This document shows positions 33,728 to 41,979 of a stretch of DNA of 64,000 nucleotides, piece by piece. How positions within the stretch are numbered: position 1 is the first letter of the stretch; each line of letters starts with the position of its first letter. The notes below the pieces were generated by a model. It had not been told where the DNA came from and searched no databases. It was given only the letters and a program-made list of their open reading frames with translations. The position numbers were made by a program, and so were the translations under genes. Source of the stretch: Lachnospiraceae bacterium (GTDB lineage: Bacteria > Bacillota > Clostridia > Lachnospirales > Lachnospiraceae); contig JAQYDI010000182.1 of assembly GCA_028724245.1 (NCBI GenBank), forward strand, positions 1-64,000, given 5' to 3'.

Positions 33728-36187
33728 ATGCTTATGGAAGAGAAAAAGGTACTGGCCAGAGTATACGGGATCGTTCAGGGCGTGGGGTTTCGTCCGACGG
33801 TGAGCCGTCATGCCGACCGCTGCCATGTGAGGGGAAGCGTCTGCAACAAGGGGCCTTATGTGGAGATTAAGGCTCAGGGAACCGAAGAGGAGGTCAATGC
33901 CTTTCTTCATGAGGTGGAATTCAATCCGCCTGAGCGTTCCTCTATTTTGAAAATGGATGTGCATTCTCTGAATGATGAGGAGGATTTTGACAGCTTTGAG
34001 ATTATTGAAAGTGAAAAGATAAAGGGTGATATTTTTGTATCACCGGATATTGCCACCTGTCCCAAATGCAAAAAGGAACTGTTTGATAAAAATGACCGCA
34101 GATATCTGCATCCTTTTATCAATTGTACCTGCTGCGGACCAAGACTGACCATTCTGGATTCCATGCCCTATGACCGGGTCAGAACCAGTATGGGGGAGTT
34201 TCCCATGTGCCCGCAGTGCGAGTATGAATATACCCATGCCGAGACAAGGCGCTACGATGCACAGCCGGTCTGCTGCAACGACTGCGGCCCGGAGGTGTAC
34301 CTGCTTTCCGGTAAAGGGCAGGAACGGGAGCCGGTGCCGGCCATGGCAAAACGGGCGGCTGCGGAGTCTTTTTCCGGACAGAAGCTTTCCGGCCCGGTTC
34401 CGGAGCATGCGGTTCGGGGCAGGGAGGCGATCACCCGTACCCGGCAGGTGATTAAGGACGGCGGAATTGCAGCCATCAAGGGTATCGGCGGTTTCCATCT
34501 CTGCTGTGACGCGACCAACCAGCAGGCGGTGGAGCGGCTGCGGCGGCTGAAAACGAGGCCCGCCAAGCCATTTGCCGTCATGATGCGGGATATGGATGCG
34601 GTCAGGCGGGAATGCGAGGTAAAGGAAGAACAGCTGGAGGTACTGGATGGCCATCAGAAGCCCATTATCCTGCTGAAACGGAAAGGGCAGGGAACGATCT
34701 GTCAGGCTGTGGCACCGGACAATCCCAAAATCGGCGTGATGCTTCCCTATGCACCGGTCCAGATGCTGATTTTTACATACGATGACGGTCTGGAAATGCC
34801 GGATTGTCTGGTGATGACCAGCGGCAACGTTTCCGGCGCTCCCATCTGCCGTGATGATACGGATGCGCTGACCGAGCTTTCAGGTATGTGTGATGTGATC
34901 CTGTCCCACAACCGGCTGATCCGTCTGCGGGCGGATGATTCGGTCATGGACTTTTTTGAGGGAAAACCTTATATGATCCGCCGCTCCCGCGGGTATGCAC
35001 CGCTGCCTTTCATGACCTCCAATGCATTTCAGGGAGAGGTTCTGGCGGTGGGTGGAGAACTGAAAAATACCTTCTGCATCGGGAAAAATGATCTGTTTTA
35101 CCAGTCACCCTATATCGGCGACATGGGAGATCTGCGGACCGTGCGGGCGTTAAAGGAATCCATCACCCGGATGGAGGGACTTCTGGAGGCATCGCCCACG
35201 GTGGTTGCCTGCGATATGCATCCCCGCTACAATACCACCTTTGCGGCACAGGAGCTGGGGCTTCCTGTCATACCGGTCCAGCATCATTATGCACATATTG
35301 CAGCCTGCATGGCGGAGAATGACTATTCCGAACCGGTTATCGGCATTTCCTTTGACGGAACCGGATACGGAACCGACGGAACCATCTGGGGAGGAGAAAT
35401 TCTGAAGGCTGATTATGATGGATTTGAACGGCTGGGTCATATCCGCCCCTTCCTGCAGATCGGAGGAGATGCTTCCGCAAAAGAAGGCTGGCGCATCGCC
35501 GTATCCATGCTGTACGGCATTTACAAAGACAGAGAGCGGACCATGGATGTGATCCGGAAACTGGATCTGTGTGACGAAAAAACAGCAAAAGTACAGTTTG
35601 CCATGGCGGACGGTCATCTGAACAGTGTCCTGTCTACCAGTGCGGGACGCCTCTTTGACGCGGTCAGCGCCATTTTACAGGTCAGGAAGGCTTCCACTTT
35701 TGAGGGAGAAGCGTCCACTACGCTGGAATTTGCAGCGGAGGCTTATGAGGATGCCTGTCTCGGTCAGGGAAAGAGGCCGCTTGAGGGTATGCCGGATGGA
35801 TTGACCGTCTGGAACCGGCGTCTGGAGGAACGGCTGCAGCAGAATATGGCGGCGCAGGATATGGTGCTTCCCACGGAACTGCTGGTGGAAGGGCTTACGG
35901 ATGCTTTTCTTTCCGGTGCGGATGCGGGACTTCTGGCCTTCTGGTTCCATGAACGGCTGGCAGAAATGGTCCGTTTCGTATCGCTGCAGGCCAGAGAGCA
36001 GACCGGTCTGCAGGTGACGGCCCTCAGCGGCGGCGTTTACCAGAACCAGCTGCTGGTGCGGCTGAGCTGTGAGAAATTGAGAAAAGAAGGCTTTCAGGTG
36101 CTGACACACAGCCTGCTGCCGCCCAATGACGGCGGGATCGCGCTGGGTCAGGCCGTGGTAGCCATGAGAAAGATCAATAAAAAATAA
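33728..36187 (+). CDS. hypF: Carbamoyltransferase HypF
   Basis: This 819-residue protein uses carbamoyl phosphate and ATP to carbamoylate the C-terminal Cys of HypE, the first step in making the CN ligands of the [NiFe]-hydrogenase active site. Domains in order: acylphosphatase-like (GIVQGVGFRP, residues 14-23), two zinc fingers (CPKCKKEL to CTCCGPR, and CPQCEYEY to CCNDCGP), a YrdC-like domain (~240-440), and a Kae1-like domain with VQHHYAHIAACMAE (~520). A ~40-residue low-complexity insert lies between the zinc fingers and the YrdC domain. AGGAAAGG precedes the ATG; an ATG six bases on is possible. It is flanked by a nitrogenase-like gene rather than hydrogenase genes. Confidence 0.92.
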   Translation: MLMEEKKVLARVYGIVQGVGFRPTVSRHADRCHVRGSVCNKGPYVEIKAQGTEEEVNAFLHEVEFNPPERSSILKMDVHSLNDEEDFDSFEIIESEKIKGDIFVSPDIATCPKCKKELFDKNDRRYLHPFINCTCCGPRLTILDSMPYDRVRTSMGEFPMCPQCEYEYTHAETRRYDAQPVCCNDCGPEVYLLSGKGQEREPVPAMAKRAAAESFSGQKLSGPVPEHAVRGREAITRTRQVIKDGGIAAIKGIGGFHLCCDATNQQAVERLRRLKTRPAKPFAVMMRDMDAVRRECEVKEEQLEVLDGHQKPIILLKRKGQGTICQAVAPDNPKIGVMLPYAPVQMLIFTYDDGLEMPDCLVMTSGNVSGAPICRDDTDALTELSGMCDVILSHNRLIRLRADDSVMDFFEGKPYMIRRSRGYAPLPFMTSNAFQGEVLAVGGELKNTFCIGKNDLFYQSPYIGDMGDLRTVRALKESITRMEGLLEASPTVVACDMHPRYNTTFAAQELGLPVIPVQHHYAHIAACMAENDYSEPVIGISFDGTGYGTDGTIWGGEILKADYDGFERLGHIRPFLQIGGDASAKEGWRIAVSMLYGIYKDRERTMDVIRKLDLCDEKTAKVQFAMADGHLNSVLSTSAGRLFDAVSAILQVRKASTFEGEASTTLEFAAEAYEDACLGQGKRPLEGMPDGLTVWNRRLEERLQQNMAAQDMVLPTELLVEGLTDAFLSGADAGLLAFWFHERLAEMVRFVSLQAREQTGLQVTALSGGVYQNQLLVRLSCEKLRKEGFQVLTHSLLPPNDGGIALGQAVVAMRKINKK

Positions 36188-36196
36188 CTGCCCCAA

Positions 36197-36237
36197 GCTG
36201 TGCCGTGACTTTTACTTTTAGTATGGCACTGCACAGC
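36197..36237 (+). promoter_or_regulatory. Hairpin in hypF-hypC gap
   Basis: GCTGTGC (36197-36203) pairs with GCACAGC (36231-36237), and GTGCC/GGCAC offers a competing inner stem. It occupies the only gap larger than 50 bases in the operon and may stabilise or attenuate the transcript. No T run follows. Confidence 0.4.
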
Positions 36238-36279
36238 CGGAGGGAAAGAAAGATAGAAAAACAGAAAAGGAGAGTTTGT

Positions 36280-36486
36280 ATGTGTGTAGGTTTACCGGCT
36301 AAAGTTGTTTCATTAAAAAATGGTATGGCAGTTGTGGATGCATCCGGTGCGAAGAGAGAGGTTTCCGCGGAGCTTCTTGACGAACTGGAACCCGGCGATT
36401 ATGTGATGGTTCATGCAGGAATCGCCATTGCAAAGATTACAGAAGAAGATCAGAGTGAAACCGATCGGATCATGGAGGCTTTATAA
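36280..36486 (+). CDS. hypC: Hydrogenase maturation chaperone HypC
   Basis: This 68-residue chaperone begins MCVGLPAKVV. Cys2, after Met removal the N-terminal Cys, binds iron with HypD while CO and CN are attached. The body follows the usual HypC beta-barrel pattern (GMAVVDASG, PGDYVMVHAGIAIAKI). In hydrogenase systems HypC then delivers Fe(CN)2CO to the apo large subunit; no such subunit is in the window. AAAGGAGAG lies before the ATG, and longer in-frame upstream codons are not supported. Its stop overlaps the hypD start (TAATG). Confidence 0.93.
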   Translation: MCVGLPAKVVSLKNGMAVVDASGAKREVSAELLDELEPGDYVMVHAGIAIAKITEEDQSETDRIMEAL

Positions 36487-37544
36487 TGGAAGAAACAGGT
36501 AAAAAAACGGCCCGTGAGATTCTGGAAAATTATGACGGCCCGAAGCTGCGGATCATGGAGGTCTGCGGAACCCATACCCACGAAATTTTCCGTCTGGGTA
36601 TCAGAAAAATCCTTTCTGACAAAATTGAACTGATTTCCGGCCCCGGATGCCCCGTCTGCGTGACACCGGTGGGATTTATCGATGAGGCGATCATGCTGGC
36701 TCTGGATTATCACGCAACGGTATGTACCTTTGGCGATCTGATCCGGGTGCCCGGTACGAAGAAAAGTCTGGCAGCAGCCCGCTCCGAGGGGGCAAAAGTA
36801 CAGATTGTTTATTCACCCATTGATGCGGTGGAATATGCAAAAGAACATCCCGATGAGGAAGTGGTATTTCTGGCGGTCGGTTTTGAAACGACCACACCGG
36901 CCAGTTGTCTGGCAGTAAAGAAAGCCATGGAAGCGGGGCTGAAAAATTTTTCTCTGCTGACGGCCAACAAGACCATGCCCAATGCCTATCAGGCACTGAA
37001 GGGCAGCGCCGATGCTTTTCTGTATCCCGGTCATGTAAATGCCATTACCGGAACCAGACTCTGCGAGGAACTGGCAGAACAGGGCATAAGCGGCGTGGTA
37101 ACGGGATTTACGGCAAAGGAGATCATGACGGCGCTGGCAGTTGTGGTTACAAAACTGCAGGAAGGCGGCAATTTCTTTGAAAACTGCTATCCCCGTGTGG
37201 TAACCCGTGACGGCAGCAAAGCGGCACAGAATATGGTGGCACAGTATATGGAAGCCTGTGATTCGGAATGGCGCGGTCTGGGTGTGATTCCCGGATCCGG
37301 CCTGAAACTGAAGGAAGAATACCGGGATTACGACGCCAGAATTCATTTCAGCCTGCCGCCGGTACAGGGAAAAGCCAATCCGGCCTGCCGCTGCGGCGAT
37401 GTGCTGCAGGGCAAATGCAAACCGTCGGACTGCAAAATATTTGGAAAAGGATGTACACCGCTGCACCCGGTAGGAGCCTGCATGGTATCCAGCGAGGGCG
37501 CATGTTCAGCATATTATCAGTATGGAGGAATTGAAAATGAGTAA
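36486..37544 (+). CDS. hypD: Hydrogenase maturation protein HypD
   Basis: This 352-residue Fe-S protein forms the scaffold complex with HypC on which Fe(CN)2CO is built. Signature blocks are present: MEVCGTHTHEIF (Cys27), GPGCPVCVTP (52-61) and GFETTTP (132-138). The C-terminal cluster ligands lie in CRCGDVLQGKCKPSDCKIFGKGC. Length and motif order are normal. The start overlaps the hypC stop, and the end overlaps hypE by 8 bases, showing a tightly coupled hypCDE unit. Confidence 0.93.
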   Translation: MEETGKKTAREILENYDGPKLRIMEVCGTHTHEIFRLGIRKILSDKIELISGPGCPVCVTPVGFIDEAIMLALDYHATVCTFGDLIRVPGTKKSLAAARSEGAKVQIVYSPIDAVEYAKEHPDEEVVFLAVGFETTTPASCLAVKKAMEAGLKNFSLLTANKTMPNAYQALKGSADAFLYPGHVNAITGTRLCEELAEQGISGVVTGFTAKEIMTALAVVVTKLQEGGNFFENCYPRVVTRDGSKAAQNMVAQYMEACDSEWRGLGVIPGSGLKLKEEYRDYDARIHFSLPPVQGKANPACRCGDVLQGKCKPSDCKIFGKGCTPLHPVGACMVSSEGACSAYYQYGGIENE

Positions 37545-38541
37545 AACAGTAACACTTGCCCACGGGGCAGGAGGCCGTCAGACTTCCGAATTAATCGATC
37601 AGGTATTCAAAAAACATTTTGCCAATCCCGATCTGACAGCGGACGATGCTGCAGTACTTTCTGTGGAAGGAGGCAAACTGGCTTTTACGACGGACGGTTT
37701 TATCGTTTCCCCTGCTGAATTCCCCGGAGGAAATATCGGCAAACTCAGCATCTGCGGTACGGTCAACGATCTGTCCTGCATGGGTGCAAAACCCCTGTAT
37801 CTTTCCTGTGCTTTCGTTATTGAAGAAGGCTTCCCCATGGAGAAACTGGAAGAAATCGCCGCAGCCATGGAAAAAACAGCCAATGAAGCCGGTGTGAAGA
37901 TCGTAGCCGGCGATACAAAGGTTGCCGGTAAGGGTCAGGTGGATGGCGTATTCATTACCACCACAGGCATCGGCAGGATTCAGGAAGATGTGGAAACCTC
38001 CGGTTTCAAGGCAAAACCCGGCGATGCAGTTATCGTTTCCGGCGATGTGGGACGCCACGGCTGCACCATCCTGCTGGCAAGAAATGAATTCGGCATTGAA
38101 GCCGATGTCACCAGCGACTGCGCACCTTTATGGGGAACAGTGAAATCCATGCTGGACACCACAAAGAATATTCACGTTATCCGCGATGCCACAAGAGGCG
38201 GCGTGGGAACCGTTTTATATGAAATCGCGGAGCAGAGCAGCGTAGGCATCCGCCTCAATGCACAGGACATCCCCGTAGCAGACGGCGTCAAAGGTGTCTG
38301 CGGCATGCTGGGACTGGAACCTCTGTATCTGGCCTGTGAAGGACGTCTTGTCATTTTCGCTCCCAAAGAAGAAGCACCGGCCCTCCTTGAAACCCTGCGC
38401 AAAGGCAAATACTCCGCCAACGCAGCCATCATCGGCGAAGTAACCGAAGAAATGCCCGGCCGCGTCATCATGAAAACAGAAATCGGAGCCGAAACCCTCC
38501 TCCCGCCCCCCGGCGGAGAATTACTGCCGCGGATCTGTTAA
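37537..38541 (+). CDS. hypE: Hydrogenase maturation protein HypE
   Basis: This 334-residue PurM/ThiL-fold protein dehydrates the carbamoyl group placed on its C-terminal Cys by HypF, giving thiocyanate that is passed to iron on HypCD. It opens MSKTVTLAHGAGGR, carries LSVEGGKLAFTTDGFIV and GDVGRHG / DATRGGVGT nucleotide-binding blocks, and ends in the required PRIC tail. GGAGG at 37524-37528 favours the ATG at 37537 over one 15 bases earlier. The second NifH-like gene begins 17 bases after its stop, which ties the Hyp unit to the nitrogenase-like genes on both sides. Confidence 0.93.
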   Translation: MSKTVTLAHGAGGRQTSELIDQVFKKHFANPDLTADDAAVLSVEGGKLAFTTDGFIVSPAEFPGGNIGKLSICGTVNDLSCMGAKPLYLSCAFVIEEGFPMEKLEEIAAAMEKTANEAGVKIVAGDTKVAGKGQVDGVFITTTGIGRIQEDVETSGFKAKPGDAVIVSGDVGRHGCTILLARNEFGIEADVTSDCAPLWGTVKSMLDTTKNIHVIRDATRGGVGTVLYEIAEQSSVGIRLNAQDIPVADGVKGVCGMLGLEPLYLACEGRLVIFAPKEEAPALLETLRKGKYSANAAIIGEVTEEMPGRVIMKTEIGAETLLPPPGGELLPRIC

Positions 38542-38558
38542 TCAGGAGGATATAGTTC

Positions 38559-39332
38559 ATGATTAAAATTGCTGTTTATGGAAAGGGCGGCATCGGGAAA
38601 TCCACCACGGTCTCCAATCTGGCGGCAGCTTTCTGCGAGCAGGGTCTTAAGGTCATGCAGATCGGCTGTGATCCGAAGGCTGATTCCACCGTGAATCTCC
38701 GTCATGGAGAGCCGGTTCCCACGGTTCTGGAGCTGGTGCGGACCCGGAAAAATGATTTTACTCTGGAAGATATGGTAAAGGTGGGATTCGGCGGTGTTCT
38801 TTGTGTGGAAGCCGGAGGTCCCACGCCGGGACTTGGCTGTGCCGGAAGAGGGATTATTACGGCGCTGGATAAACTTAAGGAAAAAGGTGCCTATGACGTA
38901 TATCAGCCGGATGTGGTGATCTACGATGTACTGGGTGATGTGGTATGCGGCGGCTTTTCCATGCCCATGCGGGGCGGATATGCCGATCAGGTATTTATCA
39001 TCACTTCAGGGGAAAATATGTCGATCCACGCGGCAGCCAATATCGCCGTGGCAGTGGAAAATTTCCGGGAAAGAGGCTATGCCCGTCTTGGCGGCCTGAT
39101 TCTGAACCGGAGAAATGTAAAAAATGAAGAAGAAAAGGTGCAGGAGCTGGCGGATGATGTGCACAGTACCATCATCGGGTCCCTGAACCGCAGTGATCTG
39201 GTGCTGGAGGCTGAGGAGCGGCAGCAGACGGTGCTGGAGGCATTTCCCGACAGCAGCATGGCATCGGAATACCGCAGACTGGCCGGTCAGGTGGCCCGGG
39301 CCTGCGGTCTGGACTGGAACGGAGTGGAGTAA
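38559..39332 (+). CDS. NifH-like Fe protein 2
   Basis: This 257-residue paralogue of the protein at 30470 keeps the P-loop [17 protein letters not shown], Cys94 in GLGCAGRG and Cys130 in [11 protein letters not shown], so it should hold a bridging [4Fe-4S] cluster and be ATP-driven. The middle ([30 protein letters not shown]) and the C-terminal region differ clearly from copy 1, arguing for a dedicated partner rather than a recent duplication. AGGAGG precedes the ATG. Its own NifD-like gene follows after 5 bases. Confidence 0.88.
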   Translation: MIKIAVYGKGGIGKSTTVSNLAAAFCEQGLKVMQIGCDPKADSTVNLRHGEPVPTVLELVRTRKNDFTLEDMVKVGFGGVLCVEAGGPTPGLGCAGRGIITALDKLKEKGAYDVYQPDVVIYDVLGDVVCGGFSMPMRGGYADQVFIITSGENMSIHAAANIAVAVENFRERGYARLGGLILNRRNVKNEEEKVQELADDVHSTIIGSLNRSDLVLEAEERQQTVLEAFPDSSMASEYRRLAGQVARACGLDWNGVE

Positions 39333-39337
39333 AATAT

Positions 39338-40666
39338 ATGTTGAAAATGATTCATGGGAAGGTGGATCCTTCCGGTGCGGCCATGCCCGTGTCGGAAGCG
39401 GTCTTTCCCGTTCCTTTTCCGTCACAGCTGGAATATAATTCTCCGGCCCACGGAACATGGAATATTGTGCATATTGGTATGCTGATCCCTGATGCACACC
39501 AGATCTATGTATGCACCGGCAACTGCAACCGGGGCGTTGTGCTGACTGCGGCGGAAATGAATGCGTCCGACCGCTTTTCCACGATTACAGTAAAGGAAGA
39601 CAACATTCTGGAAGGGGATATGGAGGATCTGATCATCGACGGCGTGACGGATATTCTGGAAAAACTGCCGCAGAAACCACCGGCGGTCATCCTGTTTCCC
39701 AGCTGCGTCCACCGGTTTATGGGATGTGATATTCCCATGGTGTACCGGGTCCTGCGCAGCCGGTATCCGGAGATCCATTTTGTGGAAGGATACATGGACT
39801 GTATCCTGCAGAAGGCGGGGATCACGCCGGATCAGCGTCTTCGCCGGGAACTGTACTCCTGTCTGGAAGAGCGTCCGATGAACCGAAAATCGGTCAATAT
39901 CATCGGCAATACCATGAAAATCGATCCGGACTGCGAGCTTTTTGAACTGACAGAAGCGGCAGGATGCAGTCTGAAGCAGATCACGGAATGCCGGACATTT
40001 GACGAATATCTTTCCATGTCGGAAAGCTATCTGAATCTGAGTCTGCTTCCCATTGGGAAAATGCCTGCTGACGTGCTGAAGGAGAGGCTGGGCATGAAAC
40101 ACATGTATCTGCCCCAGTGTTTTGGTTATGAGGAGATTACGGATTGCCTGAACCGGCTGGCGGATGAACTGGAGACGCCCCGCATAGCGGCCGCTGAACG
40201 GATCCGCGCCTGTGAAGAGGCGCTTGAAAAGGCAAAGCAGGTCATCGGACAGACCCCAATTGCCATTGATTATACGGCGGTTCCCCGTCCGCTGGGGCTG
40301 GCAAGACTCCTTCTGGAGCATGGCTTCCATGTTTTCCGGATCTATGCGGACAGTTTTCTGCCGGAAGAGGAGCAGGACTTCAAGTGGCTCCGTGAACATG
40401 CGCCGCAGCTGATGATTTATGCGACGATCCATGTGAAAATGCGTGTGCTTTCCAGAACCTGTGATGAAAAAGTGCTGGCTATCGGTCAGAAGGCGGCATA
40501 TTTTACCGGAACGCCGTATTTTGTAAATATGGTGGAAGGCGGCGGTTTCTATGGTTTTTCGGGTATCTGCCGGATGGCAGAACTGATGACGGAAGCATTT
40601 CTGCATGAGAAAGATACGGAAAATCTGATTATCAGAAAAGGATTGGGGTGTGAGAGCTGCATATGA
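39338..40666 (+). CDS. Nitrogenase component 1-like protein, NifD-like subunit 2
   Basis: This 442-residue protein of the component 1 fold is only distantly related to the NifD-like protein at 31259. Shared landmarks are LEYNSPAHG (compare FNSPGAQG in copy 1), VCTGNCNRGVVLTAAEM (Cys59, Cys63) and LFPSCVHRFMGCD (Cys123, Cys130). These keep one cluster Cys at each of the two NifD positions. The C-terminal part (VPRPLGLARLLLEHGFHVFRIYAD, then YFVNMVEGGGFYGFSGICRMAEL) follows the Rossmann-like domain pattern. FeMo-co ligands are not evident. It overlaps the NifK-like gene by 4 bases. Confidence 0.7.
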   Translation: MLKMIHGKVDPSGAAMPVSEAVFPVPFPSQLEYNSPAHGTWNIVHIGMLIPDAHQIYVCTGNCNRGVVLTAAEMNASDRFSTITVKEDNILEGDMEDLIIDGVTDILEKLPQKPPAVILFPSCVHRFMGCDIPMVYRVLRSRYPEIHFVEGYMDCILQKAGITPDQRLRRELYSCLEERPMNRKSVNIIGNTMKIDPDCELFELTEAAGCSLKQITECRTFDEYLSMSESYLNLSLLPIGKMPADVLKERLGMKHMYLPQCFGYEEITDCLNRLADELETPRIAAAERIRACEEALEKAKQVIGQTPIAIDYTAVPRPLGLARLLLEHGFHVFRIYADSFLPEEEQDFKWLREHAPQLMIYATIHVKMRVLSRTCDEKVLAIGQKAAYFTGTPYFVNMVEGGGFYGFSGICRMAELMTEAFLHEKDTENLIIRKGLGCESCI

Positions 40667-41799
40667 AACAGATTGCAAGGATTATTTCTACTTACACAGC
40701 GGATGTGTCGGGGGTCTGCTCGGCGTTATATGAGCTGGGCGGCATGGTGGTCATGCACGATCCCTCCGGCTGCAATTCCACCTACAATACCCATGATGAA
40801 CCGCGCTGGTATGATATGGACAGCCTGATCTTCATTTCCGGTCTGGCTGAGATCGATGCCATTATGGGAAATGATGAAAAACTGATCGATGATGTAGTGA
40901 CGGCGGCAGAACAGCTTTCCCCCGCCTTTATTGCCCTTGCCCGCACACCGGTTCCCATGCTGAACGGAACGGATTTTGATGCCATTGCATCGGTGATTAC
41001 AAAACGGACGGGAATTCCGGCTTTTTATTTTCCCACCAACGGAACACATTCCTATGTGATGGGAGCCGGGATGGCACTGGAAAAGATCGCTGATTACTAT
41101 GTAAAAGCGCCGGAGGAAGGCGGGGCCATTAATCCGGCCGGTGTTAATCTTCTTGGCGTGACGCCTCTTGATTTTTCCGTAAACGGCACAGTGGAATCCA
41201 TGAAAGCCTTTCTGAAGGACAATGATTTCGAACTGATCAGCTGTTTTGCCATGGGAAGCAGTCTGGAAGAACTGGAGAAAGCGGGAAAAGCCGGTGTCAA
41301 TCTGGTGGTTTCCTCCGTAGGACTTCCTGCAGCCCGGATACTGCGGGCAAAATTCGGTACGCCCTACGTGGTGGGTACGCCTGTGGGTTCCATGGGCAAA
41401 GTGATTGCCGAAGATCTGAAGCAGGCGGCCCGGACGGGAGAAAATATCATTTCCTGCAGAAAGCGTCCGCCGGCAGAGGAAGCGGAAATTGCAGTCATCG
41501 GAGAGGCAGTAACCTCCGCCTCTCTGGCAGCGTCTGTTTCCATGAGCCATGGAAAAGCGGTAAAGGTGATCTGTCCTCTGGAAGCGGATGACGAGCTGTT
41601 TGTTTCCGGAGATGAGCGGGCGGCTTATGAAGAGGAGCAGGAAGAGCTGCTGAAAGATATGCCCGTCATCATCGCCGATCCCATGTACCGGCCCATCTGT
41701 CCTGAAAAATCACGTTTTTACGAATTGCCTCACGAAGCATTTTCCGGCAGGATATACCGTCGGAAAATCCCGGATCTGGTAAAAAATACGCCACACTGA
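40663..41799 (+). CDS. Nitrogenase component 1-like protein, NifK-like subunit 2
   Basis: This 378-residue partner of the preceding NifD-like protein is alignable without gaps to copy 1 over its first 50 residues. Cys37 (HDPSGCNSTY) and DEPRW (45-49) occupy identical positions, then FIALARTPVPMLNGTDFDAI matches the GTD loop. Compared with copy 1 it has a longer C-terminus (~30 residues) containing several acidic stretches, but it lacks Cys32 and Cys42. It is the last gene of the operon; a weak hairpin AAACAC/GTGTTT follows just after the stop. Confidence 0.72.
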   Translation: MKQIARIISTYTADVSGVCSALYELGGMVVMHDPSGCNSTYNTHDEPRWYDMDSLIFISGLAEIDAIMGNDEKLIDDVVTAAEQLSPAFIALARTPVPMLNGTDFDAIASVITKRTGIPAFYFPTNGTHSYVMGAGMALEKIADYYVKAPEEGGAINPAGVNLLGVTPLDFSVNGTVESMKAFLKDNDFELISCFAMGSSLEELEKAGKAGVNLVVSSVGLPAARILRAKFGTPYVVGTPVGSMGKVIAEDLKQAARTGENIISCRKRPPAEEAEIAVIGEAVTSASLAASVSMSHGKAVKVICPLEADDELFVSGDERAAYEEEQEELLKDMPVIIADPMYRPICPEKSRFYELPHEAFSGRIYRRKIPDLVKNTPH

Positions 41800-41873
41800 G
41801 GAAACACACCGTGTTTTCGAGGTTGGCTCTGAATAGTTACCGAAATATTAATACTTTTTTAATAGAATTTCCT

Positions 41874-41902
41874 TTGTATTGCAGGAGAATCCGTGGTAGA
41901 AT
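41874..41902 (+). promoter_or_regulatory. Promoter of LCP-family gene
   Basis: TTGTAT (41874-41879) and TAGAAT (41897-41902) have a 17-bp spacer, 78 bp before the start codon, marking the end of the nitrogenase-like transcription unit. Confidence 0.55.
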
Positions 41903-41979
41903 ACAGACGTGTTCATAAATGCAGTCAGAGCTGCAGACAGGGCGGCGGCTGTAAATCTACAAAAAGAAGGATATGGTTT

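Noticed and set aside
30470-41799. True nitrogen-fixation (nif) cluster
   Set aside because: No nifB, nifE, nifN or nifV; the D-like proteins lack clear FeMo-co ligands and the K-like proteins lack a P-cluster Cys; no sigma-54/NifA site. A nitrogenase-like enzyme fits better.
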